Below the pieces are notes generated by a model, which was not told the DNA's origin, did no database searches, and saw only the letters and a program-made list of their open reading frames with translations. Shown one piece after another: positions 45,617-58,400 of a stretch of 64,000 bases of DNA. Each line of letters starts with the position of its first letter. Positions within the stretch are counted from its first letter, which is position 1. The stretch is from Edaphochlamys debaryana. Its lineage: Eukaryota > Chlorophyta > Chlorophyceae > Chlamydomonadales. The position numbers and the translations under genes were made by a program. The stretch lies in contig JAEHOE010000028.1 in NCBI GenBank assembly GCA_016858145.1, forward strand, positions 806,001 through 870,000, read 5' to 3'.

Positions 45617-48600
45617 ATGTCCCCGCGTGTTTCACTGCGTTCTATGGCGCGTCGCGAGCGTACCGCATGTGCTGCGCGACTCGCGCTGACCGCTTCCATA
45701 CTGCTAATCGTCATGTTAATGTCGTGCTCTGTGTTGGGTGAGCTGCGGACCGACCGGCTTCGCTTTTCCTGCTCGGCGCGTCTCGCTCGGCGCATTCGCT
45801 TTCCGTCGCCAAACTTGCTTACGCGCACGGTGCTGTGGTATGACAAGACTTGCCTCCATCTTCAACCCTACGTGCAGCTGACACCGTTACCTGGTTGGGC
45901 CGGCGTCTGCGTGGCGGAGCCGTCGACATTGCCGCCGACCCTGCCGACCCGGCAGTTACGGGGTCCGAGGATGGTCCCGACGAGCGCCTTTGCACGTACA
46001 ACGACAGTTCTCTCCCTATCGAGCCTGCTGACCGTGAGTTAACCTTCGGTATCGATTGTGTTGCGATTGTCCCACGCGGGCTCTTGCGGGTCGTGCCTCC
46101 GCCTAGGGGACCGCCGGGACGGAACGCTGCCAGGTCGTGCCCCCCTCCTTGCGGGGCGGGTGTGCACGCTGCCCCCCCGTTCCATGCTTCCTCGCTCTCA
46201 GCAGTTCCGCTTGCCCTCTCTGCCAGTACCGGTACCGTGTAACCACGCCACGTGTGCCCCTGCCCCCTGCAGCGGCCCTGCTGAACCCGCTGGTCATTCA
46301 GGAGGGAGCGGAGTGTCCGCGCTGGATCTCGAATCCGCACGCCTGCACGCAGCCCGAGAGATGCGGACTGTACCAGAAGTGCAAGAGATGTGAGTGACCT
46401 GAAGCGGCTGGCTCTGTAGGTCGCAGGGGGGGCGTGATGGCACGGGCGGGTTTGTTACTCTCAGCCGTGCGCTACAGAACTCAGGCACGGGGATGGCACA
46501 AACCAGCGCACTTCGGAACTATGCTCGTGCCTTTCACATTGTCTTTCACCTTGTTTATATATGTTACGCTTCCATCTGCCCTCGCAGGCAGCGCCCTGGC
46601 CTATGCTGAGAACCTGGCCGGCTGGCTCCTGCTACAGCCCAACGGGTGAGGCCCTCATAACACTGGTCAGTCCGCACTCGAGGTCCCTGCTCAAGAGACC
46701 CTCTGCCCGTGCCCCAACCGCCCCGCCGCCCCGCCGCCCCGCCGCCCCTCTAACCCCAGGGACCTGCAGCTGTACACCGTGCGTCCCTCTTACATCAATG
46801 ACGAGGCCGAAACTGGATGGGGCCGCATCGTCCTGACATGGTCCACGAAGACCAACCAGACCAAGGCTTCCAAGTGGGTGTTCAACGGCTTTAGGCCACG
46901 GCTCACTTGGCAAGTCCTCATGCATAATGATCGTCCTCCTTCAAACCACTCGATAAACTGACCCAACCGCCTCCCACTCGGCCCCAGGTTCGGCTTCGTC
47001 CTCCTCAAGGACGGCACGTGGGAGCTGTGGGGCGGCAGCAAGGACGTGCCGTACGGCGTGCGCGCCACGTCAGCCGGATCTTTCTTCGGAATGGAGGGCG
47101 GGAGCCCCAACAGCCACACGTATCCCGAGAATGCCGGCGAGGCCAATGCACCCTTCAAGCTGCGCGTGTTTGATTTCGGCGTGCACAGGTGGTATTGGTC
47201 CTATGCAGCCATCGAGAACAAGCATGGCCTGCCCGCGTGGTCCACCCTGGATGGTGAGCCAGGGGTTCAGGGGTGGGTCCGCAAGACACGGGTGCAGAAC
47301 GGGTAACACAGGCCCTTCGCAGGCCCCGTGCAGGCATAAGTAGCCATGGTGTATGCCCTGGATCCCACTCGACATACCTGCGTACTTGCCATGCTGATCC
47401 TGAGTTCCTGACCCCGTGTACTGCGTGCCATCCGGCGACGTGCTCCCTCGCAGTCAACCCCTGCACCAACCAGGCGGTCTGCCCCGGTGACCCCCTGGCG
47501 CTCTGCCGCCCCACCGCCGACTGGACCGGACAGGACTGTACCGCGTGCAAGCCTCCATACTTCAAGGATGCCAACGGCAAATGCGTTGGTAAGCAAACGG
47601 TTGTTTCGCTCAAGCATGCAAGGGGGCCGAGTGGCGCATCCTCACCGCAACGGAACGACGTCCCCGTTTCCGGGGCAGGATGGCGGGGCGTGGGAGAACA
47701 CGCAAGACGGGCGATGGATACGCAATGCCGTACACTGGAGCACGTGACACTCAGGCCTGACGGTTCAGAATGGCAGGGCCTGACGTTCATTCCGCCCCTA
47801 CCAATTTCTTCCCTTTGCGCAGGCCACAACCTTGCCTTCGGAAGTAAGTGCCTGATACTATCGTAGGTCATCGGCTTCAAAGGGGCGTATCTGCGAATAG
47901 AGCTGGTGTGCGGCTCTGCCAGTGGGCTCTGCCAGTGTCTGGGCGAGTGGGCTGATTCAAGGCTGTGGCCTGTGAACAGACACCAGGCATCCAACTGCTG
48001 CCCCTGCCTCCGCCTCACGCCCTCCCCCCCATGCACCATCGGCCCGCACGCCGGCTGCCCGCAGGTCCCACGAGCATCCATGACATGTCGCCGCAGCAGT
48101 CGACTTCTCCCAGCGCCGCAGTGGACGGAAACACGGCCACGAGCTTTGTGGGCCTCGCCTGGTACGTGTACCCACAGCCGGCGGCCTACTGGCAGGTGGG
48201 CGGAGCGAACATGCTGAGGGGCATGCACTCAGTGAACCTGGGATACCTCTAGGGCTCGCTCTGCTCGTGCATGTGCTTGCAACGGGTGGAGTTTGCGTCG
48301 TAGGGCTGGTCGTGCAGCTATCGCAAGATTCGCAGCCGCGTCTCGAACGAGGCTGAGGCTGCGCACACGCCTACGCTAAGCCTTGATGGCGCTGCTGCAG
48401 GTGGATCTGGGCCCTACCAACATAGCCCATGTCGAGGTGATTGGCAGGTGAGAGTGCGTGCAATTTTGTTCCGAACAAACAGCTGGCCACCTTTCATTCG
48501 GCCAGCGTAAACTTCCATAAGCAGCACGCAATGTGGGATCCTGGCTGTGGGGAATGGGGGCTATGATGTGCTTCGTCCCCTTGACAGTGCCCTGTCCATC

Positions 48601-48962
48601 TCAATTCCCGCGCCTAGCTTCAACTTCAACACGCTGTACGTCGATGTGGGCTCGGCTCAGTACACTCCACCCAACGACTGGTCCAACCCTACTCCCAGCT
48701 TTGAACGCAGGTAGGTCTAGGATAATCCCCCGCCGAGTACTCCACCTTCCACGGCGATCAATGAGGCCTTTTCCGCACAAGCATGCCTCTCATCGCTGTC
48801 ACTCTCCTACCCCTGCCCCCTGTCAGGGTCCTGGACCTCGACCCCCCCGTCCTTGCCTCCTACATTCGGGTCCACGCCCAAACCCCGTTCAGCTACTACC
48901 CGACGCCCATGCAGCTGTCGCTGGCAGAGGTGATCGTGTACGGCACCTTTCCATCCACCTAG
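45617..48962 (+). CDS. Secreted EGF / F5/8C-lectin-like protein, copy 1
   Basis: Twelve exons (45617-45737, 45878-46033, 46273-46389, 46588-46645, 46760-46873, 46988-47253, 47454-47588, 47823-47843, 48065-48195, 48401-48447, 48618-48710, 48827-48962) give 464 residues. Signal peptide (ALTASILLIVMLMSCSVLA), a Cys-rich ECPRW...CGLYQKCKRC region, a central beta-rich part (WGRIVLTWSTKT, FVLLKDGTWELWGG), an EGF-like segment VNPCTNQAVC...DWTGQDCTAC, then a galactose-binding-like domain with the F5/8C or fucolectin signature SPSAAVDGNTATSFVG and YWQVDLGPTNIAHVEVIGR, ending LAEVIVYGTFPST. Such domains bind sugars or cell surfaces, so an extracellular-matrix or recognition role is likely but inferred. 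This is the intact member of a local three-copy family. Confidence 0.85.
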
Positions 48963-50290
48963 GCGCCAGAGACTGCCATGATGAGGGCTGTGCTCTGGCA
49001 GGCCGGAGGCTTTGCAGCGTCCCATTCCCTAGGCTAGGGATACCGTACCGGCCCCGGTGGGGCACCCTCGCTCCTCCCCGAGCAGGGGGCATGAGGGTGG
49101 GGCATGCGGCGCAGGAGGCAGAAGCTTTCCCTGAGGGTGTGATGTGCGGGGTCTGCTGGGTGAGGCCCAGCGAAGAGACAGTTGCATGTTGCAAGCAAGG
49201 CTGGATGGTGGGTGCTAGGAACGGCATCCCTTGAAGGTGGATCCATTTTGTACATCGCGTTTTATAGAGCCAGCCTGCTTGCTGTCATCCCGGTCCCAGT
49301 GTGTGGGGCGGCCTCCCCTGGATGGGTCAGAAGGCTGGCGTTGAGAATAGTCAGGTGCAACGCTGGGCTGGTGAGAGGCTGAGAGCTGCGGGGGTCGTTC
49401 ATGCATAGCAACTCCCTTGCCAGCGCAAGGCATACGGTACATACATGGTAGTACACGGCAGTACATATATAAAGTCCAATTCTGCACATGGCTGGCATGA
49501 CATAATACGCACGTGGCTCGAGGGTGTCGTGCATGCCTCCGTGTCCTTATCCGCTGCTGGGTTGGGCGGGCGAGTTGTTGGTGCCGTACCGAGATACCTG
49601 TTGTTGGGCTGTTATATGATTGATAGAGTGGCCTCCAGTAGACAACTTGAAGCTGCAACTTGGAGCTGGTTTGAGGGCTTGGACCGGGTGACATCCCTCC
49701 ATCGGAGGACAGTGTAGGTGCCATCCCCGGCGTCATCCCCGGGGGCCCCCGCCCACAATCCTCCTGCACAACGGAGCGACGTGCAAACTGTGATTCTCAT
49801 CTCGCTGCATCGCGCTCGTTTCCATAGCCTAAGAGTAAGGGTGCCCGCCTGCCCGGAAACCCCGGGTGCCGCGTGCCGGGAGGTCCTACCCCATCCCCCG
49901 CCATCCCCCGCCCCCGTCCACCCTCTTGGCTACGGTCACAGCATCCACCGCACCCGAGGGTTAAGCAACTCGCCTACCTGGCCTGTTGCGGAGCCGGATC
50001 GTGTTGGACTTCATTCGCGCGCATCGCTGCACCGACAGCTCGTGCCAATTGCCTTGGTGAGGAGTCGTCTCTTCTTGCATTACCAGAATAGCCCTGCTAT
50101 CATTGTAGCGCACCGCAATAATCGGTTGCATCTCTAGCGTGAAAGGCCTCAGCAGCGTGCATCGCTCATTGCAACACAAGCCAAGCCTCCGGAATCCTCA
50201 GCTCTAGTCATGCCACATGCATATATCAGTTGCAAGTAGCCGATAGGCTCTGGTCGCGTTCTCGGGGTACTCGCATCCTGCAGCCTATCC
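48963..50290. other. Lectin 3' flank and AB paralogue promoter
   Basis: Its last 400 bp (about 49860-50280) are closely similar to 59830-60270, including CATCCCCCGCCATCCCCCGC, CACCGCACCCGAGGGT and GCATCGCTGCACCGACAGCT. No extra gene seen. Confidence 0.55.
50236..50264 (+). promoter_or_regulatory. Conserved AB-family start-proximal element, paralogue
   Basis: Same 29-bp element as at 38060-38088, differing by a T/C and a base near the end, located 27 bp before the ATG at 50291. Confidence 0.55.
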
Positions 50291-53200
50291 ATGGCCAGCG
50301 TCGGCCTGGGGCTGCTTGCGCGTGGGGCCGAGCATGTCCCTGCTGGATCTCTGCTGCAGCGCCTACTCGCGACTGCGGCCGGGCGCGGCGGTGTCGGAGT
50401 AGCGGCGCTCGCTGCCACCGCGGTGCCGGCCCTGGCCCCAAGCACGGGGCCCCGGGAGGAGGAGCCTCGCCTGCTCAGCGGTGCGAATGAACAGGCGTGT
50501 GGGTGTGCGAGGGCCAGTCTTCAGGGGGAGACGGGTCGGGTCAGGGGATAGGGCTTCCAGGCACCCGAATCAAGGGCGGAAGCTTGAAGCGTCGAAGCAC
50601 ACGGGAAACCCCGCATCTGCATCCTCACCACCCGGTCCCCCTGGCCCCGGCCGGCTACCCCATGCAGGCTTGTCAACATCATCTCAAGCGGGGCCGGCCC
50701 CGGCTCCTTTTCTTCCTCGCAACGGGCTCCATGCGAGCTATCAGGGCCGCCTCCCCCGAGGCTTGCGCCCCCCGCGCAACCCCAGCGGCGGGCCGCACCT
50801 TCCCCGCCACCCCTGGGTCTGGGCCCCACCCGGCCAGGGCATTCGGCCGCTCTCGGCTTCAGCCGCATTGGCTAGCAGTGGCGCGGGCCTGAGCGAGCCT
50901 TTTCCAGCCGAAGGGTCGACCGGCGGTGCACCGACGGCGCAAGGCGCGGCTGCCAGCGCCTCACCGACCCGCGCAGGGGGTGGGCTGGCCGCGACTCAGC
51001 CTCAGGAGGCAGGAGGCACGGAGGAGGGCTCGCCGGCCGGCGCCGGGGTGTTGGGCTCGAGTGACTTGGTCCAGTCCGGGGCCCTGGATGAGGCGGCTTC
51101 CTCTGCAGCCCCGCAATCGGCGAAGCCCAGCATGGGCCGAACAAAGCAGCCTCAGCCCAGGCCGGCGGCGGAGGCGCTGCTGCGTTCCTGGGGCGTGCCG
51201 TCGCCGGCCCCACCCGAGCTGACGGGCCAGTTCCAGGCCGCGGACCGTCTGTACCCGCCCCAGCGAAGCCCCGAGGACTTTCTGCGGAACGCGACTGTCA
51301 GGGCACTGCTGCGGATGGAGTCGGCGCTGGATGCAGAGGCGCAGCGGAGATGCGCGACCGTCGGCAGCTTTGGTGGGTGTTGCGACTCTGGGAGACGGGG
51401 CCACCAGCCTGTCATGTGTTTGTGTACCAGGGCGGGCAGCTGAAGATCGGCGACTCACAGTGATTATGCCGCACGTGCTGGTTGCTTGCCGCCTCGCAGG
51501 GATCTACCTCCACTTCGTGTGGAGTGAGCAGCGGTGCCACCCGCAGGAGCCCTGTCCCTTGGCCGAGGGCTGGTCCGGTCCCCTACTCGCAAACCAGCCC
51601 GCTTTCTTGGTGGAGAGCGGCCGAAACGCACTCGTGCGACTGCGTCCCGATTGGGCGGCGGAGCGGCCCCACAGGCCGCGACTCCGCCCCAAGCCCAAGC
51701 CCTCGTCGGAAGCGGAGAGGCTGCTGCGGGCCTGGGGCGTGCCCTCGCCGCCTCCACCCGACCTGGCCTCCAAGCTGGAGGCCGTGGACCACTGCCTGCC
51801 TCCCGAGCGAAGCCCAATCGAGTTTGTTAAGAACGCCAAAGTCAAAGCCCTCTTGCGGATGGAGGCCTTACCGCTGGAGCAGCAGGAGAAGTTCACGAGG
51901 GCCTCAGCGCTCGGTGCGTTGACTGGGGGTTGCGCACGCTTGAGACCCAGCCAAGGGTTGTGGTGTAAGGCGTGGCCGGGCTAGCTGGGCCGGTCGACGC
52001 AGGGTGCGCGCCACTGGCGGCGCTGGAATCGATGACTCCGCCCGTCGGAGTGTGCTCTGCCACACAGATCTGGCAATTATATCCCCACCCTTCGAAAGCA
52101 GGAAATCACCTGCGCTTTGCATGGCGCGAGCAGGAGTACCACCCCCGGAGTCCCAGCCCCTTCGCCGACATACAAATGGGCCGACCAACTGTCCGGCCCC
52201 ATCACCGTCGCTACTTCGCCCAGGCCCGACGACTTCTGTCTGAGACTTAATGCAGAATGGGTGCAGCAGCACCTGAGGCCGCCGAGGTCCGAGGGGCTGC
52301 TCCTCACGTGGGGCCTTCCTGAGCACCCGTCCGCTCACATGCAGCCGCTTTTGGACCGCGCGGACGGCGTGTTCCCGCCCGACCGCAGCCCGGCAGACTT
52401 TGTCCGCAACCGGGTCCTGAGGGTCCTGTTGCGGCTGCAAGAGCTGGAACCAGCAGAGCGGCAGCTTAGGTATCAGCGCGCCGGTGCGCTCGGTGAGGCC
52501 CGTGCGCACCGTATGTACGGTCCCGGCATGCAGTTGACGCATGCGGCGCCATCAGTATGGGCGCGTCTGCCGTACAGAGTCGTAAAGACCGGCGCTTGCA
52601 TACGGATGTACGTGGAGCAAACAGGATGAGCCCGTCGCAGGGTGACACGGATGGGCTCAATGATAGCCGTCAGCTACATACTTGCTAACCTCCTTCTGAG
52701 CCTGCGCCGCGCGCCTTGATCCGGCAGGGCCATACCTGCGGCTGGCGTGGGCCGAGCGGCAGCTGCTTCACCCTGAGCAAGCCAAGTTGCCCTCGCCCTG
52801 GTGGAGGCTAGCCGCCAGTGACCCGGCGTTCACGGTGAGGAGGACTGGGGAACCCATAAACCAGTTTGTTTACGCGCAAAGACAGGGGGCCTGCTTCTGT
52901 CAGTCAGTACACTTTCACCGTGCCCCTCAACCAGCCTATCCCTGTGTGCCCCGCCCAGATCGTGCCGAGCACCGTCAAGCACGGCTCGCCCTCCGTGCTC
53001 CTGGGGCGGAAGTGGGCGCAGGCGCTGTCAAGGGCGCGGGCCGGGGAGTCGAAGGCGGCCCCACAAGCGGTAGACGCGCCGCCTCCACACGCGACCCGGC
53101 CGGACCCCGTCAACCTGACGAAGGTTGCCGCTGACCCGCCGGAGGCCGAGGCGGCTGTGGTGGCCGCCGGCGAAACCCCGGTCGCGGCTGGCGTGGCGGC

Positions 53201-53750
53201 CGAGGGCTGGAGCTCGGGCGAGGCGGCGGAGGCTAGCGCCGGCCGCGGCGCCCCCCAACCCAACCTCACGGACGTTTGGGCTGGCGCCAAGGCCCAGGCG
53301 GGCCTGGAAGCGCGGGCCCAGGCCGGCCCCAGGCCGGGGGCCCAGGCGGGAGCCCAGCTTGGAGCCTCGGCCGTCGTGCAGGCGGGGGGCGAGGCGGAGA
53401 AGGAGGCGGGGGCGGACGCGCGGGCGGATCAGCAGGAGGCGCTGGAAGCGCTGCGGGCGGCTGTCACGGACCTAGAGGCGGCGTCCAAGCGGCTGGAGGC
53501 AGCTGCGGCGAGGGCGCTGGCGGAGCTGTCGAGGTTGGAGCAGCAGCTCGGGTCGGGTGGCGAGGGCCGGGCTGCGGCGGTGCCCAGAGGCACAGAGGCA
53601 GCCGCAGCGCTGGCGGAGGCAGTGGCAGAGGCGGAGGCGGTGCGGGCGCTGGCGGCAGGGGCCCTGGACACAGCTCGGGGGCCGCAGGTGGAGGGGCGGG
53701 GGCCACGTGGTGTCGAAGCCCGAAGCCCAACGGATCTCAGCTTGGCCTAG
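50291..53750 (+). CDS. AB-repeat protein without exonuclease, one-base frameshift
   Basis: Six exons (50291-50480, 50668-51372, 51500-51913, 52102-52492, 52728-52834, 52959-53750), about 865 codons. Exon 1 is almost identical to exon 1 of the fusion gene (MASVGLGLLARGAEHVPAGS). It contains three B modules (for example LLRSWGVPSPAPPELTG with SPEDFLRNATVRALLR) and three A modules (YLHFVWSEQRCHP...LRPDWAAE), then an Ala-rich coiled coil, and stops with SPTDLSLA; no exonuclease exons follow. The intron after DPAF and the resumption IVP match the fusion gene exactly. Exon 4 has one base too many at about 52165-52175 (AAATGG run): the frame of PSPFAD is lost and a stop at 52248-52250 would follow, while all downstream modules continue in the other frame. 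Recent inactivation or a sequencing error are both possible. Confidence 0.75.
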
Positions 53751-54160
53751 GCGGCCGGGGCTGCGACGGCGGCGCACATCTTCACCAGAAGCAGGTGGGG
53801 TGGTGATGGCTCGGCTTCTGATCGCTCTGTTGCTTTTTCTTAGTAGGACTGCATCGTTCTGCCCGTTATGCCCTTCAATCCTCCACCATTCTGACGCCAT
53901 CCGTGGCCATCACCCGCAGGGTCCGCCCAATGCGGCCAGCGCTTGACGGATGTGGCGGCTACTGCGCCGGAGGCGTGTCGCTCTCAGCGGCTGGGCGCTC
54001 CTCGGCACCTACCGCCGGCGGCCGCCGCGCAGGAGCAGGGTTCCGTCCTGGCGGCTGCGGCAGCAGCGGCGGCGGTGGCGTCTGCCGGGGCGCCTGGGAG
54101 GCCGAGGCGTGGGGCACAGTGCTGGTTGCTCAGCCGGCCGAGGCCGGCCAGCGGGCTCCA

Positions 54161-54370
54161 CCACCTCCGCCAGTGCCTGCGCCCCGGCTTTCCACCGCCG
54201 CAGCGCTCTCCGCCGCCGCCCTGGCTGGCCGCCGCCCTGGCTGGCGTGCATTCTGCGCCATCTACAGCTGCCCCGCCGCCTTTCGCCGCAGCGGGCTCGG
54301 CCGCCTCCGCCAACGCCGGTGCCCCGGCTTTCCGGCGCCGCAGCGCTGTCCGCCGCCGCCCCTCTCTGGC
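54161..54370 (+). repeat. Imperfect duplication, 140-bp spacing
   Basis: About 70 bp at 54161-54230 (GCCCCGGCTTTCC-CCGCAGCGCT-TCCGCCGCCGCC) recurs at 54301-54370. Confidence 0.7.
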
Positions 54371-55314
54371 GGCGGCGAGGAGGCCGCCGCCGGCTAGGAT
54401 GCGCTGTCCGTCGCTGCCTGGCCCGCCAAAGTGCCAACACTGCTCGATCTGTGACGATGCCAAGGGCATCGTCGCCGGCAGCGCAGACGTACGTACCCAA
54501 GGCGGCGGTAGTGGCGGTGGTTGCAGATGCGGCCTCCGGCGCTGCGTGGCGGCGGAGGCCAGCACTGGGACCGGGACTGGGGCCTCGGAGCGGCCCCTTG
54601 CGCTGGCATGCAGACGACATGGCCGATGGGTAAGGAGCCCTCGCCGGGGACTGGCGTGCGGCGCTGTTGGACCAGGCGCCTGCAGCCTTAGCTCGCGGCA
54701 GCAGCGTGCGTGCGGCTCGGGAGGATTGGCCGCCAGCAGCCTTGAGTCAGCGGGGCGTGGCGGCTGAGGCACGCGCTGTCGGGGGCAGCACGGGATGCCG
54801 TCGGGCGTGAGAAGGCCTGAGCGTGCCAACACCGCCGGCTGATGCATGCGCAGGTGGGCAGCGGCGTGGGGTACCGGTGAGCGGAGCATTAGGTATGGGG
54901 TCGTACAACAAGGTCGGGGTGTTGCTAGGTAACGGAAGCGACTAGGCGCGGCGGGACACGCGGGGGCCTGCGTGTGCAGCGGAGCAGAGACTACGGCGCT
55001 TTGCATGGGGCGCTCTGGGCATTGGCATTTGCATGCAGGGCACCGAAAACGGTAGCAACTCCAGGTGGCGTTGTAAGGGCTGTTGCGGCCGAGGGTGAAA
55101 GACATCAGGGCCACTTGGCTGAGTGCACCCTGCGCTCCGCTGTGGGGCGCTTGTACCGTAGGAACGGCAACCGCTTGCTCACCGAAAGCCCTCGACACCG
55201 CTGGTGTGCACCAGAAGCTCGCGTGACCGCAAGTTGCTGATCTCTGCATACACTGTTAGCAGGGCCTTACTTCCTGGGCGCTCGGAAGCAGCTTTAGGGT
55301 CCCGGGGTGTACCG

Positions 55315-55345
55315 CCGGTGTATCATGCAATCACGGCGTGTCTAG
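55315..55345 (+). promoter_or_regulatory. Lectin-family upstream block, copy 2
   Basis: CCGGTGTATCATGCAATCAC then GGCGTGTCTAG, 90 bp before the start codon, matching copies 1 and 3. Confidence 0.5.
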
Positions 55346-55434
55346 TTATACCGCCGCCTCAGGACAGTTCTCGACCAAAGCAAGCTGGCTCCTGATTACT
55401 GTAAGCTTTCAACACCGCGTCAAAGTCATACAAC

Positions 55435-58400
55435 ATGTCCCCGCGTGTTTCGCTGTGTTCTATGGCGCGTCGCGAGCGCACCGCATGTGCTGCGCGACTC
55501 GCGCCTTCCGAGCTCACCGTCTGCATAATGCTCATTGCTATGGTGATGTCGTGCGCTGTGTCGGGTGAGCTCCGCGGGCCGGCTTCGCTGTTTTCCCGCG
55601 CGGAACGACTCGGAGCGCTTCGCTTCGCTTCCGTCGCCAAACTTGCTCACGGGCGCGATGCTGTGGTATGAAAAGACTTGTCACCATCTTTGTCCCTACG
55701 TGCAGCTGACGTCGTTACCTGGTCGGGCCGGCGTCTGCGTGGCGGGGCACTCGACCCCGCCGCCGACCCCGCCGACCCGGCAGTGGCAGGATCCGAGAAT
55801 GGTCCCGCGGAGCACCTTTGCACGTACAACGACACCGATGTCCCCACTGCACCTGCTGACCGTGAGTACCATAACCTGGCTTTCCTTTCCAACAGCCCGG
55901 CAAGGGAAGTGCGGACGGAATGGAACGCTGCACCTCATTCCTTGCTTCCCCGTGACCCAGCAGTTCCGCTTGCCCTCTCTGCCAGTACCGGTACCGTGTA
56001 ACCACGCCACGTGTGCCCCTGCCCCCTGCAGCGGCCCTGCTGAACCCGCTGGTCATTCAGGAGGGAGCGGAGTGTCCGCGCTGGATCTCAAACCCGAACG
56101 CCTGCACGGAGCCCGAGAGGTGCGGGCTGTACCAGAAGTGCAAGAGATGTGAGTGACCTGAAGCAGGAGTGAAGCGGCTGGCTCTTAAGTAAAGCCACTG
56201 GCCGGTGTAAAGGCGCGGGCGGGTTTAATGTTCTCAGCCGTGCACTACAGAACTCAGGCACGGGGATGGCGCAAACCAGCGCACTTCGGAACGAACTATG
56301 CTCGTGCCTTGCACATTGTCTTTCACCTTGTTTATGTCACGCTCCGCCTCCCATCTGCCCTCGCAGGCAGCGCCCTGGTCTATGCCGAGAACCTGACCGG
56401 CTGGCTCCTGCTACAGCCCAACGGGTAGGTGCTCTCACCCGCCAGGCACGCCCCTGGCGGCGCACGCCCGTGTGCCTCGGAACCCGCTCCGCCGCCCCGC
56501 TCTGTGGGACGCCCATCCCGTAACTCACCCGCTTGGATACCTCCATCCCTGAATGCTCTAAGCACCCCAATGCCATTATGGTTATTGATGCCTTTTCTTT
56601 TTTTGACGTTTAAACCTCCACCCCCACTCCGACCTCCCGCTGTCCCGCACCACCAACCGCTTCTGTGCACCCCCCAGGGACCTGCAGCTGTACACCGTGC
56701 GACCCGAGTACATGCCGCCGGTCCCCTCTCTGGGCTGGGGCCGTATCGTCCTGACCTGGTCCACACACACCAATCTGACCAAGGCTTCCGAGTGAGGGCA
56801 GGAGCCTAGGGCAGGGGTGCGTACGCATCAAATGCTGTCTCTCTAGTTCGCTCTGAAACCAAACGTTTAACCAGCCCCCTGCTCCCGGCCCGGCTCCAGG
56901 TTTGCCCTTATTCTCCTCAAGGACGGCACGTGGGAGCTGTGGGGAGGCAGCAAGACCGTGCCGTATGGCGTGCGCGCCACGTCAGCCGGATCTTTCTTCG
57001 GGCTAATGGAGGACGACGGGAGCCCCAACAGTTACACGTACCCCGAGAATGCCGGCGAGGCCAATGCGCCCTTCAAGCTGCGCGTGTTTGACTACGGAGT
57101 GCACAGGATTGGATGGTCGTACGCTGTGATTGAGAACAAAGATCGTCGACCGGCGTGGTCCACCCTGGATGGTGAGCCCGCAAGCGGACACGGGTGCAGG
57201 TTGGGAACGACACGCCCTTTTCAATATTCGCAGGCCCCACGCAGGCACCGATAGCTCATGCCTTGCGTCGAGCCCCTAAGCCCTCAACCCCGATCCCCGC
57301 TTGCATCGCGTGCTTCTCCCCTGGCGCAGTCAACCCCTGCACCAACCAGGCGGTCTGCCCCGGTGACCCCCTGGCGCTCTGCCGGCCCACCGCCGACTGG
57401 ACTGGACAAATGCGTAGGTGAGCAAGCCTACGTTGCGCTCAAGGAGCTTCACGCGAGTGCCGGGTGTTGGAGCCGTGAAGGGGCATGTTTTGTGGGGAAG
57501 TAGAAGTGGGCAGTGGTAAGGCAGTGCGTGCTAAGGCAGGCCGGCTGCCCTGGGGTCATTCCTTGAAGCCTGGCGGCGGAGCGTGTTTTGACCTACCGCC
57601 CCTGCCGCTTTCCATCCGCCACCCCTGCGCGCAGGCACCGACCTCGCGCTCGGCCGTGAGTGTCTGACGGCGGTACCGTCATGCGTGGGGGAATGGGTGG
57701 TACGGCGAGCTAAGGCTCTAGCGTCAGCGTCGCCCGGGATCCCGAACAGTCCGGAGCAACGCTTGTCTGCTGCTTGAACGAACCAAAACTTGCACAGCTG
57801 AGCGAGCGAGCGAGAGCTGGAATTGTCAGCCCATCCGTAATACTCCCTCGGCTCTCCTGGACCATTATGATCGACTTTGCCTGCCTCCTCTTCCTGCTCC
57901 GTCCCCACTATGCCCGGACCCCAGGTCCCACCTCTCTGTACTACATGACCCCCGATCAGTCCACCCAGCCCGGTGACGCCGTAGACGGAAACCTGAACAC
58001 GGCCTTCCTTGGAAACGGCTTCTGGCCAGGACTCCCGCCGGCAACCCCTTACTGGCAGGCGCGTGGCCCATGGGCGGTAAAGACGCGACTCCGCCCGACC
58101 CCTTGAGTTCTGCATGGCTGGTATGATGACGGGTACCTCTAGGCATCGCTCGCGCACTGCGCCTCGACGACAATTAGGCGTAGCCTGCTGTGCGTGGGGC
58201 AGGCTGTGTGTGCGCGCTGTGCCTCCGGACGGAGATGAAGGCGGGTTGTCGGTTAATCTATGTTTTGGTCTGGACTGCTTGCTGCTGCCGCTGCTGAGTA
58301 AGGAGTGTTTCCGCGTGCCCATGCCTCTTGCAGGTGTATCTGGACAGTCTTACCAACATTGCCCACATCGAGGTCATCGGCAGGTGCGTGCTGTACTACA

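Larger units (their letters stand above)
53751..55434. other. 3' flank of AB paralogue and promoter of lectin copy 2
   Basis: Very GC-rich. Long open frames on both strands here are composition effects: none has a domain or splice support. No remnant of exonuclease exons was seen. Confidence 0.45.

Noticed and set aside
53984..55249. 421-codon open frame on the minus strand
   Set aside because: Very GC-rich, Ala/Arg/Pro-rich, no domain, no splice logic, and overlaps a locally duplicated stretch; explained by lack of AT-rich stops.
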